NCBI RefSeq assembly: GCF_041904905.1
Contig: NZ_JAYRMI010000015.1
Location: 1 to 62,066, forward strand
Reading direction: 5' to 3'
Length of the DNA stretch: 62,066 bases
DNA from: Zoogloea sp041904905
GTDB lineage: Bacteria > Pseudomonadota > Gammaproteobacteria > Burkholderiales > Rhodocyclaceae
Shown here: positions 33,374-41,925 of the stretch, in pieces
Layout: every line of letters starts with the position of its first letter
How positions within the stretch are numbered: the stretch's first letter is position 1
Made by a program: the position numbers and the translations under genes
Notes under the pieces: generated by a model
Seen by the model: the letters and a program-made list of their open reading frames with translations, nothing else
Told to the model about the DNA's origin: nothing
Database searches by the model: none

Positions 33374-35962
33374 TCAGCGCGCCACCCGCCTCACCGTGCC
33401 CTGCAGGCCATCGACCTCCACCTCGTCCCCGTCGCGCAGCGCGTCGAAGATGCCCGGCAGATTGAGCACCGCCGGCAGCGCGAACTCCCGGGCCACGATG
33501 GCCCCGTGGGACAGGTAGCCCCCCGTCTCCACCACCAGCCCGCCCGCCTTCAGGAACAGCGGCGTCCAGCCGGGGTCGGTGGATGGCGCCACCAGGATCT
33601 CGCCCGGCTGCAGGCGCCCACCCTCGTCCGGGTGACGCAGCAGCCGGGCGCACCCCCGCGCCAGCCCGGTGCCGGTGGCCACGCCGCGCCAGGTGTCGCC
33701 CGCAGTGAGCGGCGCAGCCTCGGGCAACGCGCCGGTCCGACGCTGGCCCGCCGGAGCAAGGCTGAACCACTCGGCCGGCGTGGCCGCCAGCCAGTGCTCG
33801 AAGAGGGCTGCCCGCGCAGCGACCCGCGCCCGCACGCCCGATGCCGGGATCGCTCCGCCTGCTGCCCGCCTCACCTCGGCGGGCAGCAGCAGGAAGATGT
33901 CGTCCGGCCGGGCCAGCATGCCGTCGCGCACCAGATGGGCGGCCACCCCCAGCCACAGCCGGCGCCCCGCCGCCAGCAGCGCGATCAAGCCGCTCCGGGC
34001 CGCCTCGCGCTGGTTGCATTCCCGGTTGGCGGCGCGGACCACCGCCGCCAGCAAGCGCGTGCGCCACCCCGGCAGCGTCCGCCGCACGCGCTGCCAGGCC
34101 GCCTCGGCCGCCGCCCGCTGGCGCGCGCGCAGCGCCTCCGGGTCGACCCCGGCGAGGGTCGGCAGCTGGTCCAGCACCTGCCCGGGCGCCTCGTCCCAGC
34201 GCGGGTTGCGCAGGTAGGTCTCGTAGTGGCCGCGATGGCCATAGGCGTCCAGAAACGCCTTGAAGGCCGCCGCGAACGCCGGGTCGTCCAGGGGCTGTGC
34301 GCGGCCGCGGGCCTGCTGCGCGAGCGCCAGCAGCGCGAACCCCTGCAGCGCCGTCACGCTCGGCTCACCGCCGGCCAGCAGGCCCGCGCCGATGGCCGCC
34401 CCCTCGCCGGGAAAGCGCTTCTCCAGCTCATCCACCAGCATGGTCAGGCTGGCCCCGCCCGCCCCCTGCAGGAAGTGCATGCCCTCCGCCTCGCGGGTCA
34501 TCCGCAGCACGGGCTCCATCTGGCGGAACAGGCCGTCGCAGTCGCCCGGCAGGGGCGCGCTGCGGATCTCCCGCGACAGGGCGTGCATCGCCGCGATCTC
34601 GTCCAGGCCGCGGCGGCGCAGGGCCGGCGCCCGACGCAGGTAGCGCAGGGTGTTGCCCAGATGGCGCAGGCGCTCCCGCCAGCCGGGCGACGGCACCGGA
34701 ATGCCGGGCTGGTGGCCGCCCATCATGGCGTTGAAGCGGTCCGGCATCAGCCCGATGGTGTCCCGCGCCTCCCACTGGAGGATGGACGCCTCCAGATACA
34801 GCCGCCCGTCGAACAGGCCGGCGCGCTGGGCGCCGGGCAAGAGCCGCTGGCCGGCGAGGCGCCAGCCCGGCTCGAGCAGGTCATTCACCCCTCGCCGCGA
34901 GAACGACCAATCCATCGGCGACAGCGGCGCCGGCATCACCTCGCAGGTGTTGCCACGGGTCCAGATGGCCGGCAGCTCGCGCAGCGCGGGGTAGGTGTGC
35001 CGCGGTCGGCGCGTCACCCGTCGGGCCTGGGTGAGCCAGAATTGGGTGCCGTCCCACACCCATTCCAGATCGTAGAAGGGCGCAACGAAATCCAGCGCCA
35101 CCGCCGCATCCCGCAGCAGCCCCGCCAGCGCCTCGGCCTGCGCGACGGTCAGCACCTCGGCGCCGGCCTCGGCGGCTGCGACCGCCACCCGCGCCGTGCC
35201 GCCCGCCGGCGCCGGCACGCTCATCGTGGCCTTGCTGCCGCGGCGCTGCCCGATCACCCGCCAGGTATCGGTGGCGTCCTCGCCAAACACGTACTCGTCG
35301 CCGTCGGTCTCGCCGCCCACCAGGGTCTCGCCCAGGCCCCACTGGGCGTGCACCACCATCCGGTCCTCGCGGCCGCTCAGCGGGTCGCAGGTGAAGGCGA
35401 TCCCCGACGCCCGCGCGGCCAGCAGCGGCATCACCACCACCGCCATCTCCGGCTCGCCGTCCAGCCCCAGGCGGGTGCGGTAGGCGGCGGCCGTGGGCGT
35501 GTCCAGCGAAGCCCACACCTCGCCCACCGCGGCCACCAGCCCGGCCACGCCCCGCACGTTGAGGCACGACCGGTAGATGCCGGCGAAGGAGGCTGCTGCC
35601 GCGTCCTCGCCCACCGCCGACGAGCGCACCGCCAGCGGCGTCTCCAGCCAGCCCCGGGCCGCAAGTTCGTCGTGGAGGCACGCGGCGAGGTCGGCCTCCG
35701 CCCCCGCCCCGCGACGGCGGCTCCACGCCGCCGGCAGCACGAAGAAATCCGGCACCGGCAAGCCGTAGCGCACCAGCAGGCCAAGCTGCCCGCCCTTGCC
35801 GCCGACGCACGTCGGCGCCGCCTCGGCCGCGCCCGACNNNNNNNNNNCCTCGCGGTCCCCCCCCCGCCGCCCCCCGGCCCCGCCCGGCCCGCCGCCGCGC
35901 GCCAGCGCCGCCTCGGCCGCGCCCGACGCATCGATCGGGCGCAATACTGCTGCCAGCTTCAT
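33374..35962 (-). CDS. PEP/pyruvate-binding (phosphoenolpyruvate synthase-like) protein, interrupted by an assembly gap
   Basis: This protein of about 860 residues has an N-terminal ATP-grasp PEP/pyruvate-binding domain (GGKGGQLGLLVRYGLPVPDF, LAVRSSAVGEDAAAASFAG, GLGETLVGGETDGDEY). A large helical middle follows, and then a C-terminal swivelling phosphohistidine domain with the catalytic His in GGYLSHGAIVAREFALPAV. This architecture is shared by PEP synthases and rifampicin phosphotransferases; the substrate here is unknown. The 10-N gap at 35838-35847 lies near residues 39-42 and is flanked by duplicated sequence encoding SGAAEAA, so the N-terminus is probably misassembled. The start codon overlaps the stop codon of the TetR gene (ATGA). 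Confidence 0.8.
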   Translation of the reverse strand: MKLAAVLRPIDASGAAEAALARGGGPGGAGGRRGGDREXXXXSGAAEAAPTCVGGKGGQLGLLVRYGLPVPDFFVLPAAWSRRRGAGAEADLAACLHDELAARGWLETPLAVRSSAVGEDAAAASFAGIYRSCLNVRGVAGLVAAVGEVWASLDTPTAAAYRTRLGLDGEPEMAVVVMPLLAARASGIAFTCDPLSGREDRMVVHAQWGLGETLVGGETDGDEYVFGEDATDTWRVIGQRRGSKATMSVPAPAGGTARVAVAAAEAGAEVLTVAQAEALAGLLRDAAVALDFVAPFYDLEWVWDGTQFWLTQARRVTRRPRHTYPALRELPAIWTRGNTCEVMPAPLSPMDWSFSRRGVNDLLEPGWRLAGQRLLPGAQRAGLFDGRLYLEASILQWEARDTIGLMPDRFNAMMGGHQPGIPVPSPGWRERLRHLGNTLRYLRRAPALRRRGLDEIAAMHALSREIRSAPLPGDCDGLFRQMEPVLRMTREAEGMHFLQGAGGASLTMLVDELEKRFPGEGAAIGAGLLAGGEPSVTALQGFALLALAQQARGRAQPLDDPAFAAAFKAFLDAYGHRGHYETYLRNPRWDEAPGQVLDQLPTLAGVDPEALRARQRAAAEAAWQRVRRTLPGWRTRLLAAVVRAANRECNQREAARSGLIALLAAGRRLWLGVAAHLVRDGMLARPDDIFLLLPAEVRRAAGGAIPASGVRARVAARAALFEHWLAATPAEWFSLAPAGQRRTGALPEAAPLTAGDTWRGVATGTGLARGCARLLRHPDEGGRLQPGEILVAPSTDPGWTPLFLKAGGLVVETGGYLSHGAIVAREFALPAVLNLPGIFDALRDGDEVEVDGLQGTVRRVAR
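35838..35847. other. Assembly gap (10 N)
   Basis: Ten undetermined bases. The sequences on both sides share GCCGCCTCGGCCGCGCCCGA (one copy ending at the gap, the other at about 35908-35928). The intervening DNA is a run of C-rich low-complexity sequence, typical of a local misassembly. Confidence 0.99.
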
Positions 35963-36573
35963 GACCGCGCTCCCATTCCATTGCAGACCAGTTCGAGCAT
36001 CCCCCCCAGCTGCTCCTCCAGCGACAGCCCCTCCACGGTGAGCCAGCGCACCAGGGTTGCCAGATGGGCGAACTGCAGGTAGCCCGCCAGCAGCGGCGCC
36101 GGGATGTCCGCCCGGAAGGCGCCCGCCGCCTGCCCCTGGGCGATCAGCTCGGCGAAGATGCGATCCATCCCGCTGCGCTCGCGCCCCTCGGTGGCCAGCT
36201 GAGGGTCCGCCAGCCGGAAGCGCACGTAGGGCAGCAGGTAGCTTCGATGGCGCTCGCACCACTGCGCCTGCAGCCGGAAGAAGCACGCCAGCCGCGCCGG
36301 CCCGGGCGCCTCCGCCCCCAGCGCGGCCTGGATCGACGGCCCCGCGGCGTGCAGCTCGCGGTGAAAGCGGTGGCGCAGCAGCGCCTCCTTCACCGGAAAA
36401 TGCTTGTACAAAGTGCCCTTGGCCACGTCGGCGGCGTCGGCGATGCGCTCCATCGTCACCGCGTCGAAGCCCTCCGCCTCGAACAGCGCCCAGGCCGTAT
36501 CGGCCAGGTGGTCGAGCTGCTGCAGACGCTTGCGCTCGCGGCGGCCGGGTTCGGCCGGGTGGGTCTCAGTCAT
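35959..36573 (-). CDS. TetR/AcrR family transcriptional regulator
   Basis: This 204-residue regulator has an N-terminal helix-turn-helix (LADTAWALFEAEGFDAVTME, RIADAADVAKGTLYKHFPVK) and a C-terminal ligand-binding/dimer domain. It probably represses its own operon. The start at 36573 follows AGGAG by 8 nt. It overlaps the nitrilase gene upstream by 8 bp and the PEP-synthase-like gene downstream by 4 bp, so all three are one operon and the regulator likely responds to a related compound. Confidence 0.9.
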   Translation of the reverse strand: MTETHPAEPGRRERKRLQQLDHLADTAWALFEAEGFDAVTMERIADAADVAKGTLYKHFPVKEALLRHRFHRELHAAGPSIQAALGAEAPGPARLACFFRLQAQWCERHRSYLLPYVRFRLADPQLATEGRERSGMDRIFAELIAQGQAAGAFRADIPAPLLAGYLQFAHLATLVRWLTVEGLSLEEQLGGMLELVCNGMGARS

Positions 36574-37522
36574 GGCACACACTCCTGTCCCGGGCGATCG
36601 TGACGCGCTCGGGGTGACGGCGGTAGCGGCGACGCCCCCACCACTCGAAGATCGGAAAAAGCCGGAAGTCGGCGGTCACCGGCCCCAGCCACGGGCGATG
36701 CCGGTCGAAATCCGCCGGCACCTGCAGGCGCTTGCGCGTCGGGTCGCAGCGCACGTCGGCCACGGCAAGGCCCGGCTCGTCGCCCAGCAAGGCCAGCAAC
36801 CCCCCGTCGCCATCGACGATCTGGCTGTAGCCGGGAAAGCTCGACCGGGCCGTGGGCAGCCAGCCGGGCATGGGCGCCACCCACGGGCCGGCCTTGTTGG
36901 CCATCGCAAAGGGAATCCCGAAATGGCCCGCCATCGCCGCCGGGCTGTCGCGCACCAGCACCCGGTAGGCCTCCACCCCCGCGCGCCCCGCCAGCGACGA
37001 CGGCGGAAGCGGCGCGCTCATGGGCATCAGCCAGAGATCGGGATGCTCGGCGAGCAGGCCATCCACCTCGCTGCGCAGGCTGTTGTCGTAGCAGATCGCC
37101 ACGCCGATGCGGCCAAGCTCGGTGACGATCACCCGCGGCCCCGGCGCCGGCGCGAAGACACAGCGCTCCAGCGAACACGGGTGCGCCTTGCCAACCCGCC
37201 CGACGATCTCGCCGGCCGGCGACGCCAGCGCAAAGGTGTTGAAGAAATCGTCGCCCCGCACCTCCAGGTAGCTGCCGCCCAGATAGATCCGGTTCTCACG
37301 GGCAAGGGCCTGGAGGAAACGCTCGACCTGCCCGCCCCGGGGCGTGGCCCACCGCCAGACATCCGCATCGAAGTGGAAGGGCGAGGAGAACAGCTCGGGC
37401 AGCAGCACCAGCTCGGCCCCCTGCCGGGCCGCATCGACGACGGACGCGCCCACGCGATCCAGGTGGCCCGGCGCTGGCGCCCCCGGGGTCTGCACCACGG
37501 CCAGACGAAGTTGTCGCGACAT
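36566..37522 (-). CDS. Carbon-nitrogen hydrolase (nitrilase superfamily)
   Basis: This 318-residue amidase-type enzyme has the Glu-Lys-Cys triad visible: Glu in LVLLPELFSSPF, Lys in GRVGKAHPCSLER and Cys in VAICYDNSLRSE. It hydrolyses a C-N bond of an amide, carbamoyl compound or nitrile; the exact substrate cannot be told. Start at 37522 follows GGAGG by 5 nt. It is the first gene of the operon with TetR and the PEP-synthase-like protein, so a small detoxification or salvage pathway is possible. Confidence 0.88.
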   Translation of the reverse strand: MSRQLRLAVVQTPGAPAPGHLDRVGASVVDAARQGAELVLLPELFSSPFHFDADVWRWATPRGGQVERFLQALARENRIYLGGSYLEVRGDDFFNTFALASPAGEIVGRVGKAHPCSLERCVFAPAPGPRVIVTELGRIGVAICYDNSLRSEVDGLLAEHPDLWLMPMSAPLPPSSLAGRAGVEAYRVLVRDSPAAMAGHFGIPFAMANKAGPWVAPMPGWLPTARSSFPGYSQIVDGDGGLLALLGDEPGLAVADVRCDPTRKRLQVPADFDRHRPWLGPVTADFRLFPIFEWWGRRRYRRHPERVTIARDRSVCHD

Positions 37523-37604
37523 GCCTGCCTCCATTGCAATACGATGCATAAAACTATACGTCGTTCACAATTTTTGGACAAGCCTGCGCTCGGGGCGCCA
37601 AAAA

Positions 37605-37636
37605 CAAAAAGGCCCCGGCTTGCGCCAGGGCCTTTT
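37605..37636 (-). terminator. Intrinsic terminator of tRNA-Tyr
   Basis: Minus strand: AAAAGGCCCTGGC-GCAA-GCCGGGGCCTTTTT, a GC stem ending in a T-run just after the tRNA-Tyr 3' end. Confidence 0.88.
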
Positions 37637-37646
37637 GAAGATCGGG

Positions 37647-37731
<85 letters not shown>

Positions 37732-37745
37732 ACGGGGTGCTGCAG

Positions 37746-37780
37746 AAGAAAAAAGCCCCGACGTTTCAGGGCTTTCTTCA
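37746..37780 (-). terminator. Displaced terminator of tRNA-Ala
   Basis: Minus strand: GAAGAAAGCCC...GGGGCTTTTTTCTTC, a stem followed by T-rich DNA, directly downstream of the tRNA-Ala 3' fragment. It was presumably the tRNA-Ala terminator before the element separated it from the tRNA body. Confidence 0.75.
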
Positions 37781-37786
37781 GAAATT

Positions 37787-37842
37787 GTGGTGGACCGAAT
37801 GAGGATCGAACTCACGACCTCCGCATAGCGAACGCGGCGCTC
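37787..37842 (-). repeat. Left attachment site: 3' fragment of tRNA-Ala(CGC)
   Basis: This 56-bp segment is identical to 46855-46910 except for one base (A at 37827 versus T at 46895, in the anticodon loop). It contains tRNA-Ala positions 22-76 including CCA but no 5' part, so it cannot be a tRNA. It marks the left end of the integrated element. Confidence 0.93.
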
Positions 37843-37897
37843 AATCAACGTGACCACGGACGTAAATGTAACACAGTCAACCACTTAACGCAAAAGT

Positions 37898-37936
37898 GCG
37901 GTTGTCACCGCCGTCCCTTGGACAAGCCCCGGACAA
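37898..37936. promoter_or_regulatory. Left integrase arm-type sites
   Basis: GCGGTTGTCACC followed by two direct GGACAA sites 11 bp apart (37920 and 37931). The same arrangement occurs at the right end (46726-46764). The position next to the attachment site and integrase gene fits arm-type binding sites; the site also overlaps the likely int promoter. Confidence 0.6.
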
Positions 37937-37950
37937 ATGGAGCTTGAAAC

Positions 37951-38973
37951 ATGGCATCGATCACACAGCGGGATGGACGTTGGCGGGTGCGGATCACTCG
38001 CAAGGGACACCCGACCATTGCCCGAACCTTCGACCTTCGGCGCGACGCTGAGGCGTTCGCCGCCGTCACGGAAGCAAGCATTGCGCAAGGGACGTACAGG
38101 GCACCAGAAGCCAAGCCGGTAGCCTTCCGAGAGCTTGTCGAGCGTTACCGGGCGGAAGTCACGCCGACCAAGCGGGGTTCGTCGCAGGAAGGCTATCTGC
38201 TTGGCGCGATTCTCCGGCCGGAAAGCGTAGCTGCACCCTTGTTGGCGCGGAATGTGGCTGAGATTTCACCCGCCGATGTGGCCCGCTGGCGCGACGCACG
38301 AGGCAGGCAGGTCAAACCCGCTACGCTGGGCCGCGAGTGGGCCACCCTGGGCCACGTCCTGGCCCATGCAGAACGGGAATGGTCGATTCCGCTGGTGTCG
38401 GGCAATCCCTTCCGCCAAGCCCGTAAGCCCCAGATCATCAACAGCCGGGAGCGTCGCGTCACCAACGAAGAGCTTGACGCGATCTGCGACGCCAGCGAGT
38501 CCGCGCCCCTGGTCTCCCTGGTTCGCCTCGCCGTCGAGACAGGCGCACGACGTAGCGAACTGCTCTCGCTCCGCTGGGCCGATATCGACCTGGGCAAGCG
38601 TCTCGCTCGCCTCGTCCACGGATCAACAAAGAACGGGTTTGGTCGCACCCTGCCGCTGTCGTCCCGTGCTATCGCAGTCTTGGAGTCCATCCCCCGCCGT
38701 CCTGACGGCAAGGTCTTCGGCATGCGAGCGGATAGCGTCACACAGGCGTTCTCCCGCGCTGTCGAGCGTGCGCACGAGAAGGCCAAGGACAAGGGCGCCG
38801 GCTTCCTTGTCGGCCTGCACTTCCACGACCTACGCCACGAAGCCCTATCGCGCCTCGCTGAACAAGGATGGTCCGCCACCGAGATAGCTGCCGTTTCAGG
38901 GCATAGAACCTTGGCATTGGTGCAGCGCTACGTTCATCACCGCCCCGAAGCTCTCGCCGCCAAGCTCGCCTGA
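37951..38973 (+). CDS. int: Tyrosine recombinase / phage-type integrase
   Basis: This 340-residue protein has an N-terminal arm-binding domain (WRVRITRKGHPTIARTFD), a core-binding SAM-like domain (about 60-160) and a catalytic domain. The conserved residues are visible: Arg in ETGARRSELLSLRW, Lys in HGSTKNGFGRTLPL, His-x-x-Arg in FHDLRHEALSRL, His in SGHRTLALVQRY and the nucleophile Tyr in the same segment. It integrates and excises the element at tRNA-Ala. Start follows GGAG by 8 nt. Unusually it lies beside the tRNA fragment, not beside the intact tRNA. Confidence 0.95.
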   Translation: MASITQRDGRWRVRITRKGHPTIARTFDLRRDAEAFAAVTEASIAQGTYRAPEAKPVAFRELVERYRAEVTPTKRGSSQEGYLLGAILRPESVAAPLLARNVAEISPADVARWRDARGRQVKPATLGREWATLGHVLAHAEREWSIPLVSGNPFRQARKPQIINSRERRVTNEELDAICDASESAPLVSLVRLAVETGARRSELLSLRWADIDLGKRLARLVHGSTKNGFGRTLPLSSRAIAVLESIPRRPDGKVFGMRADSVTQAFSRAVERAHEKAKDKGAGFLVGLHFHDLRHEALSRLAEQGWSATEIAAVSGHRTLALVQRYVHHRPEALAAKLA

Positions 38974-38999
38974 ACCCACCTGACAAGGAATCGATCATC

Positions 39000-39392
39000 A
39001 TGACCCACGCTGAAACCCTGGATGCCATCCTTCAAGCTGGCACCCTGCCCGATGCCGTTATCACCCTCGACGGCACGATGTTCGCCGACCCGAACCCGTT
39101 GAGCACCTTGCTTGTGTGGTGCTGCGGCGAGGGTGGCGCCACGACTGAGGAACTCGAAGCCCTCACCGGCCTTGACCTGGACGCGCTGCCCGAAGACCTG
39201 GGCGACGATGGCAGCAACCTTGCCCTTGGTAGGTTGTTCCGCGTCTGGTTCGCCGTTGCACGCAACGAGTTGGCCGAAGTCGCTGGCCTCACGGGGCGCG
39301 AACCGTTGCCGGGCATCGTGCCGGCGGCACTGGCGGCAGCCTTGAGGCGGTCCGCCCCGGTCCGCACTGGTGACCTGCGGGAGGCGGCATGA
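39000..39392 (+). CDS. Hypothetical element protein
   Basis: This 130-residue acidic, soluble protein (AVITLDGTMFADPNPLSTLL, then CCGEGGATTEELEALTGLDL) has no recognised domain. It follows the integrase by 26 nt with AAGGA upstream. The last 4 bp overlap the start of the next gene, so the two are coupled. Function unknown. Confidence 0.7.
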   Translation: MTHAETLDAILQAGTLPDAVITLDGTMFADPNPLSTLLVWCCGEGGATTEELEALTGLDLDALPEDLGDDGSNLALGRLFRVWFAVARNELAEVAGLTGREPLPGIVPAALAAALRRSAPVRTGDLREAA

Positions 39393-39904
39393 ACAACGCC
39401 ATTCACACGCTTGCGAACCTGCTAGGCAAGGCCGCGCACCTCACGCCGAATGAGGTTGTCGCCGTGGCGAGTTGGGACGCCAGCGGCGGCAGGCTTGGGC
39501 CGATGCCTTCGACCTACCGCCTTGCCGACCTGCTCATGGGTCCGCCTGTCGATGATGCCCGAGTCCTGGCGAACCTGACCGAAATCACAGCGGCAGCGAT
39601 GCACGGGGGGCGCTTGCTCGCCGACGTGGACGGGTGCCGCATTGAACCGCTGCAGGCCCTCGTTCGAGGTTGGGAGCAAAGTCCGTTCGCTTTCCTCGCT
39701 GAGTTCATGGGGCTATCCTGCCATGCTCTGGCGCGGCGGCTCGGCCTGGATCGGGAGGCGGCGCGCTGGCTGTGGTCGCCGTGGTGGCGGGCCGTGCGGG
39801 GCGTGGATCAGGTTGAAGCCCTGGCGGGGCTGGGGCGGGAACTGGCCGCGTTTCTTAAGGCGCACGAACGAGAGCGACGACGCCTGCACAGTAGGGCCGC
39901 ATAA
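39389..39904 (+). CDS. Hypothetical element protein
   Basis: This 171-residue protein has a Trp-rich C-terminal part (REAARWLWSPWWRAVRGVDQ) and an Arg-rich tail. No family recognised. The ATG overlaps the previous stop (ATGA) and GGGAGG lies upstream. A perfect inverted repeat after the stop ends this transcript and the opposing one. Confidence 0.68.
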   Translation: MNNAIHTLANLLGKAAHLTPNEVVAVASWDASGGRLGPMPSTYRLADLLMGPPVDDARVLANLTEITAAAMHGGRLLADVDGCRIEPLQALVRGWEQSPFAFLAEFMGLSCHALARRLGLDREAARWLWSPWWRAVRGVDQVEALAGLGRELAAFLKAHERERRRLHSRAA

Positions 39905-39912
39905 ACCCAAAA

Positions 39913-39943
39913 ACAGAAAAGGCTGCAAAGCAGCCTTTTCTGT
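39913..39943. terminator. Bidirectional terminator inside the element
   Basis: ACAGAAAAGGCTGC and GCAGCCTTTTCTGT form a perfect 14-bp stem around AAA. It separates the int-side genes (+) from the minus-strand cargo pair. Confidence 0.9.
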
Positions 39944-39955
39944 CGAAAAACTTGT

Positions 39956-40132
39956 TTATGCAGCTTTTCGCTGATCTAAGTCCCGGTCACAAACAGCCAC
40001 GGCAAACTTCTCTTCACCGACCGCTCGAACCGCAAGCTCCACAGCCTTACGCAAAGATGCTTCAAAACCTTCAGTCATCACAAAGGCAGGCGCCCTATAC
40101 TCAGAGATGTTCTTAACGACTGATCGGATCAT
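39956..40132 (-). CDS. Small cargo protein (58 aa)
   Basis: Reading 40132 to 39956 on the minus strand gives a 58-residue protein beginning MIRSVVKNISEYRAPAF and ending DLDQRKAA. A ribosome site GGAAGGAAA lies 5 nt upstream, and its ATG overlaps the stop codon of the 183-residue gene (ATGA). The coupling, base composition and good ribosome site support a real gene. No family recognised; it could be the small partner in a two-gene module such as toxin-antitoxin. Confidence 0.6.
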   Translation of the reverse strand: MIRSVVKNISEYRAPAFVMTEGFEASLRKAVELAVRAVGEEKFAVAVCDRDLDQRKAA

Positions 40133-40680
40133 GATACTTTCCTTCCATTTTTAGGCCGAACGACTAACCATCTTCCTTCGATTTTCGCTTCAATGACCTC
40201 AGCTATTTCCGGCTGCTCTTTCAAACTTCCTGCGATACCCGCAAGAGTAGTGAGCAACGGATCATTGCGGCCGTAAACTTTGATCACATTCGCTTTGTGA
40301 CGGTCTCCAACGGCGAACGTACCTACAATCGTAGCGACGTAGATATTAACGACTTTTTCAAGTGCAGCTTGATCAAATTTTAACGATTCTTCGGCGATGC
40401 TGGGGCGAACAAAACAGTCAAGCATCTTGACAAGCTTCACCCCTTCGGTAGTGGCGGCAATCTGCACGATCGAATCAGCGACAGGTTCAGCCCCTAGAAA
40501 AACACCGTAAGCATAGTCGTTGGTCTTGGCGTCGCCAATATCATGATACTGCCGTGCGAACGTCACTATCCTACTTACATCGCCAGGAAAGAGGCTGGGG
40601 CTCGCAGAGGCCTCTTCAACCCATGCAGCTTCTGTTGCGTTAAGTGTGACTGCGTCAAACGCTCGAAGTTCATAATTCAT
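40129..40680 (-). CDS. Cargo protein of unknown function (183 aa)
   Basis: This 183-residue soluble protein is encoded by DNA clearly less GC-rich than its surroundings. Segments such as KVYGRNDPLLTTLAGIAGSL and IEGRWLVVRPKNGRK faintly recall GNAT-like acetyltransferase C-termini, but I cannot confirm this. It is transcribed opposite to the rest of the element and coupled to the 58-residue gene, which is the usual arrangement of accessory cargo in satellites. No Shine-Dalgarno is obvious; a TAGAAT hexamer lies 7 nt before the ATG, so the mRNA may be leaderless. Confidence 0.65.
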   Translation of the reverse strand: MNYELRAFDAVTLNATEAAWVEEASASPSLFPGDVSRIVTFARQYHDIGDAKTNDYAYGVFLGAEPVADSIVQIAATTEGVKLVKMLDCFVRPSIAEESLKFDQAALEKVVNIYVATIVGTFAVGDRHKANVIKVYGRNDPLLTTLAGIAGSLKEQPEIAEVIEAKIEGRWLVVRPKNGRKVS

Positions 40681-40843
40681 GAGTCTAATTCTAGCAGATG
40701 GCCTTGATTTATAGGTGCGTCATCCAACACTTTCAGCATTGCCTGAACAGTTCCATTCGATCACACTCAGCCCCGGTCAGCGCAAAGAGGAGCGCTCCCT
40801 GCCCCGTTCCTCACCAGCGACGGGCAAGGACGGGAACTCCCTC

Positions 40844-41590
40844 ATGCAAGATTCAATCCACGCCCGCGCAACGCGTGGCAACCTGCCGCAAGAACTCAGC
40901 CTCGAAGACATCACCCGCCTCTCGTCGGCCAGCCTGGACGCGCCGCACGGGCTGTGCTCCAACGGCGATCCGCTGTTGCTGCGCCTTTATCGCCTTGTCT
41001 CGGCGGGCTTGCTGGTGCCGTCTCGGTCTGAACAAGTCGAACGGCCCGGCGTGGTGCTTGGCAGCGTCGGCGGGCACCGCATCGGCACACAAGCCAGCCT
41101 GACAACCCGGCACTACGTGCAGGCGGGCGACCTGAGGGAACACCTCGCGGACCTGGGGGCGGTCGGGCCGTTGCTGCTCGACTGGATCGGTGAGAAAGCA
41201 CCGAAGGCCAAGGGCGCGGATGAACCTTGGCATGTGCCCGTGGTGCGTGACTTCTGCGAAACGGTGCTTGCGTCGGGTGAGATTGACCCGGACCGCCCCG
41301 AGGTGACGGCCAAGGCCATCGTTGAAGCCATGGTGCACCTTAAGTTGTGGCATCGCGGACGTGACGGACACCGCCCCAGCGAGGAATCGCTTGAACGCTA
41401 CACACGAGACACGGCAGGCAAATATTTTGTGCTTCCGTCTGGAAGGCCAAAGGGCGACAGCGATCCGGAACTGCGCCACCTCCGCGCAGTGGCCCGCCTT
41501 GTGGCGATCTACGAGCGGGCGAAACTGAAAACCCGGACGCGGATTGATCCGGAATCGGCATCAAGTTTTCCGCGGCGGTCGGCTGGCTGA
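40844..41590 (+). CDS. Hypothetical element protein
   Basis: This protein has 248 residues from the ATG at 40844 (an upstream in-frame start at 40715 would add 43 residues of low-quality sequence). The N-terminal part resembles a DNA-binding winged-helix region (LSLEDITRLSSASLDAPHG, LYRLVSAGLLVPSRSE). The C-terminal part (HRPSEESLERYTRDTAGKYF) is mainly helical. I do not recognise the family; a regulatory role is plausible from position ahead of the AlpA-like gene. Confidence 0.6.
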   Translation: MQDSIHARATRGNLPQELSLEDITRLSSASLDAPHGLCSNGDPLLLRLYRLVSAGLLVPSRSEQVERPGVVLGSVGGHRIGTQASLTTRHYVQAGDLREHLADLGAVGPLLLDWIGEKAPKAKGADEPWHVPVVRDFCETVLASGEIDPDRPEVTAKAIVEAMVHLKLWHRGRDGHRPSEESLERYTRDTAGKYFVLPSGRPKGDSDPELRHLRAVARLVAIYERAKLKTRTRIDPESASSFPRRSAG

Positions 41591-41641
41591 CACTCCAGTT
41601 GCGCCCCCGGATCGGCCGGAGGCATCGACAGGAAACCGACC

Positions 41642-41830
41642 ATGACCCACATCACACATGCCCGCACCGCTGACCGCCTGAGCAAGCTTGTCGCCGGCCT
41701 GGAAGCCGAACGCGAGAACATCGCCGACGTACTGCACCACGACCACGGCGGCGCCCGTGACAAGGTGCTCTCTGAGCTTTCGAACGCCGCTCATGAGCTT
41801 GAACAGGCGTTCCGCGCCCTCCGCCGCTAA
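41642..41830 (+). CDS. Small helical element protein (62 aa)
   Basis: This 62-residue protein is predicted to be almost entirely alpha-helical, with heptad-like leucines (RLSKLVAGLEAERENIADVL, then LSNAAHELEQAFRALRR). AGGAAA lies 6 nt upstream of the ATG. Function unknown. Confidence 0.6.
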   Translation: MTHITHARTADRLSKLVAGLEAERENIADVLHHDHGGARDKVLSELSNAAHELEQAFRALRR

Positions 41831-41925
41831 GCCGGTGCGGCGAAAGCTGGACAGCGGCGGCGGCGTCAATGACACTCAGGGAACCGAGACCGATGTCCCG
41901 GTCCGACGAGGGAGGATCAATTTAT

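Noticed and set aside
37788..37842. A second functional tRNA-Ala
   Set aside because: The D arm and 5' acceptor strand are missing; it is the displaced 3' fragment of the attachment site.
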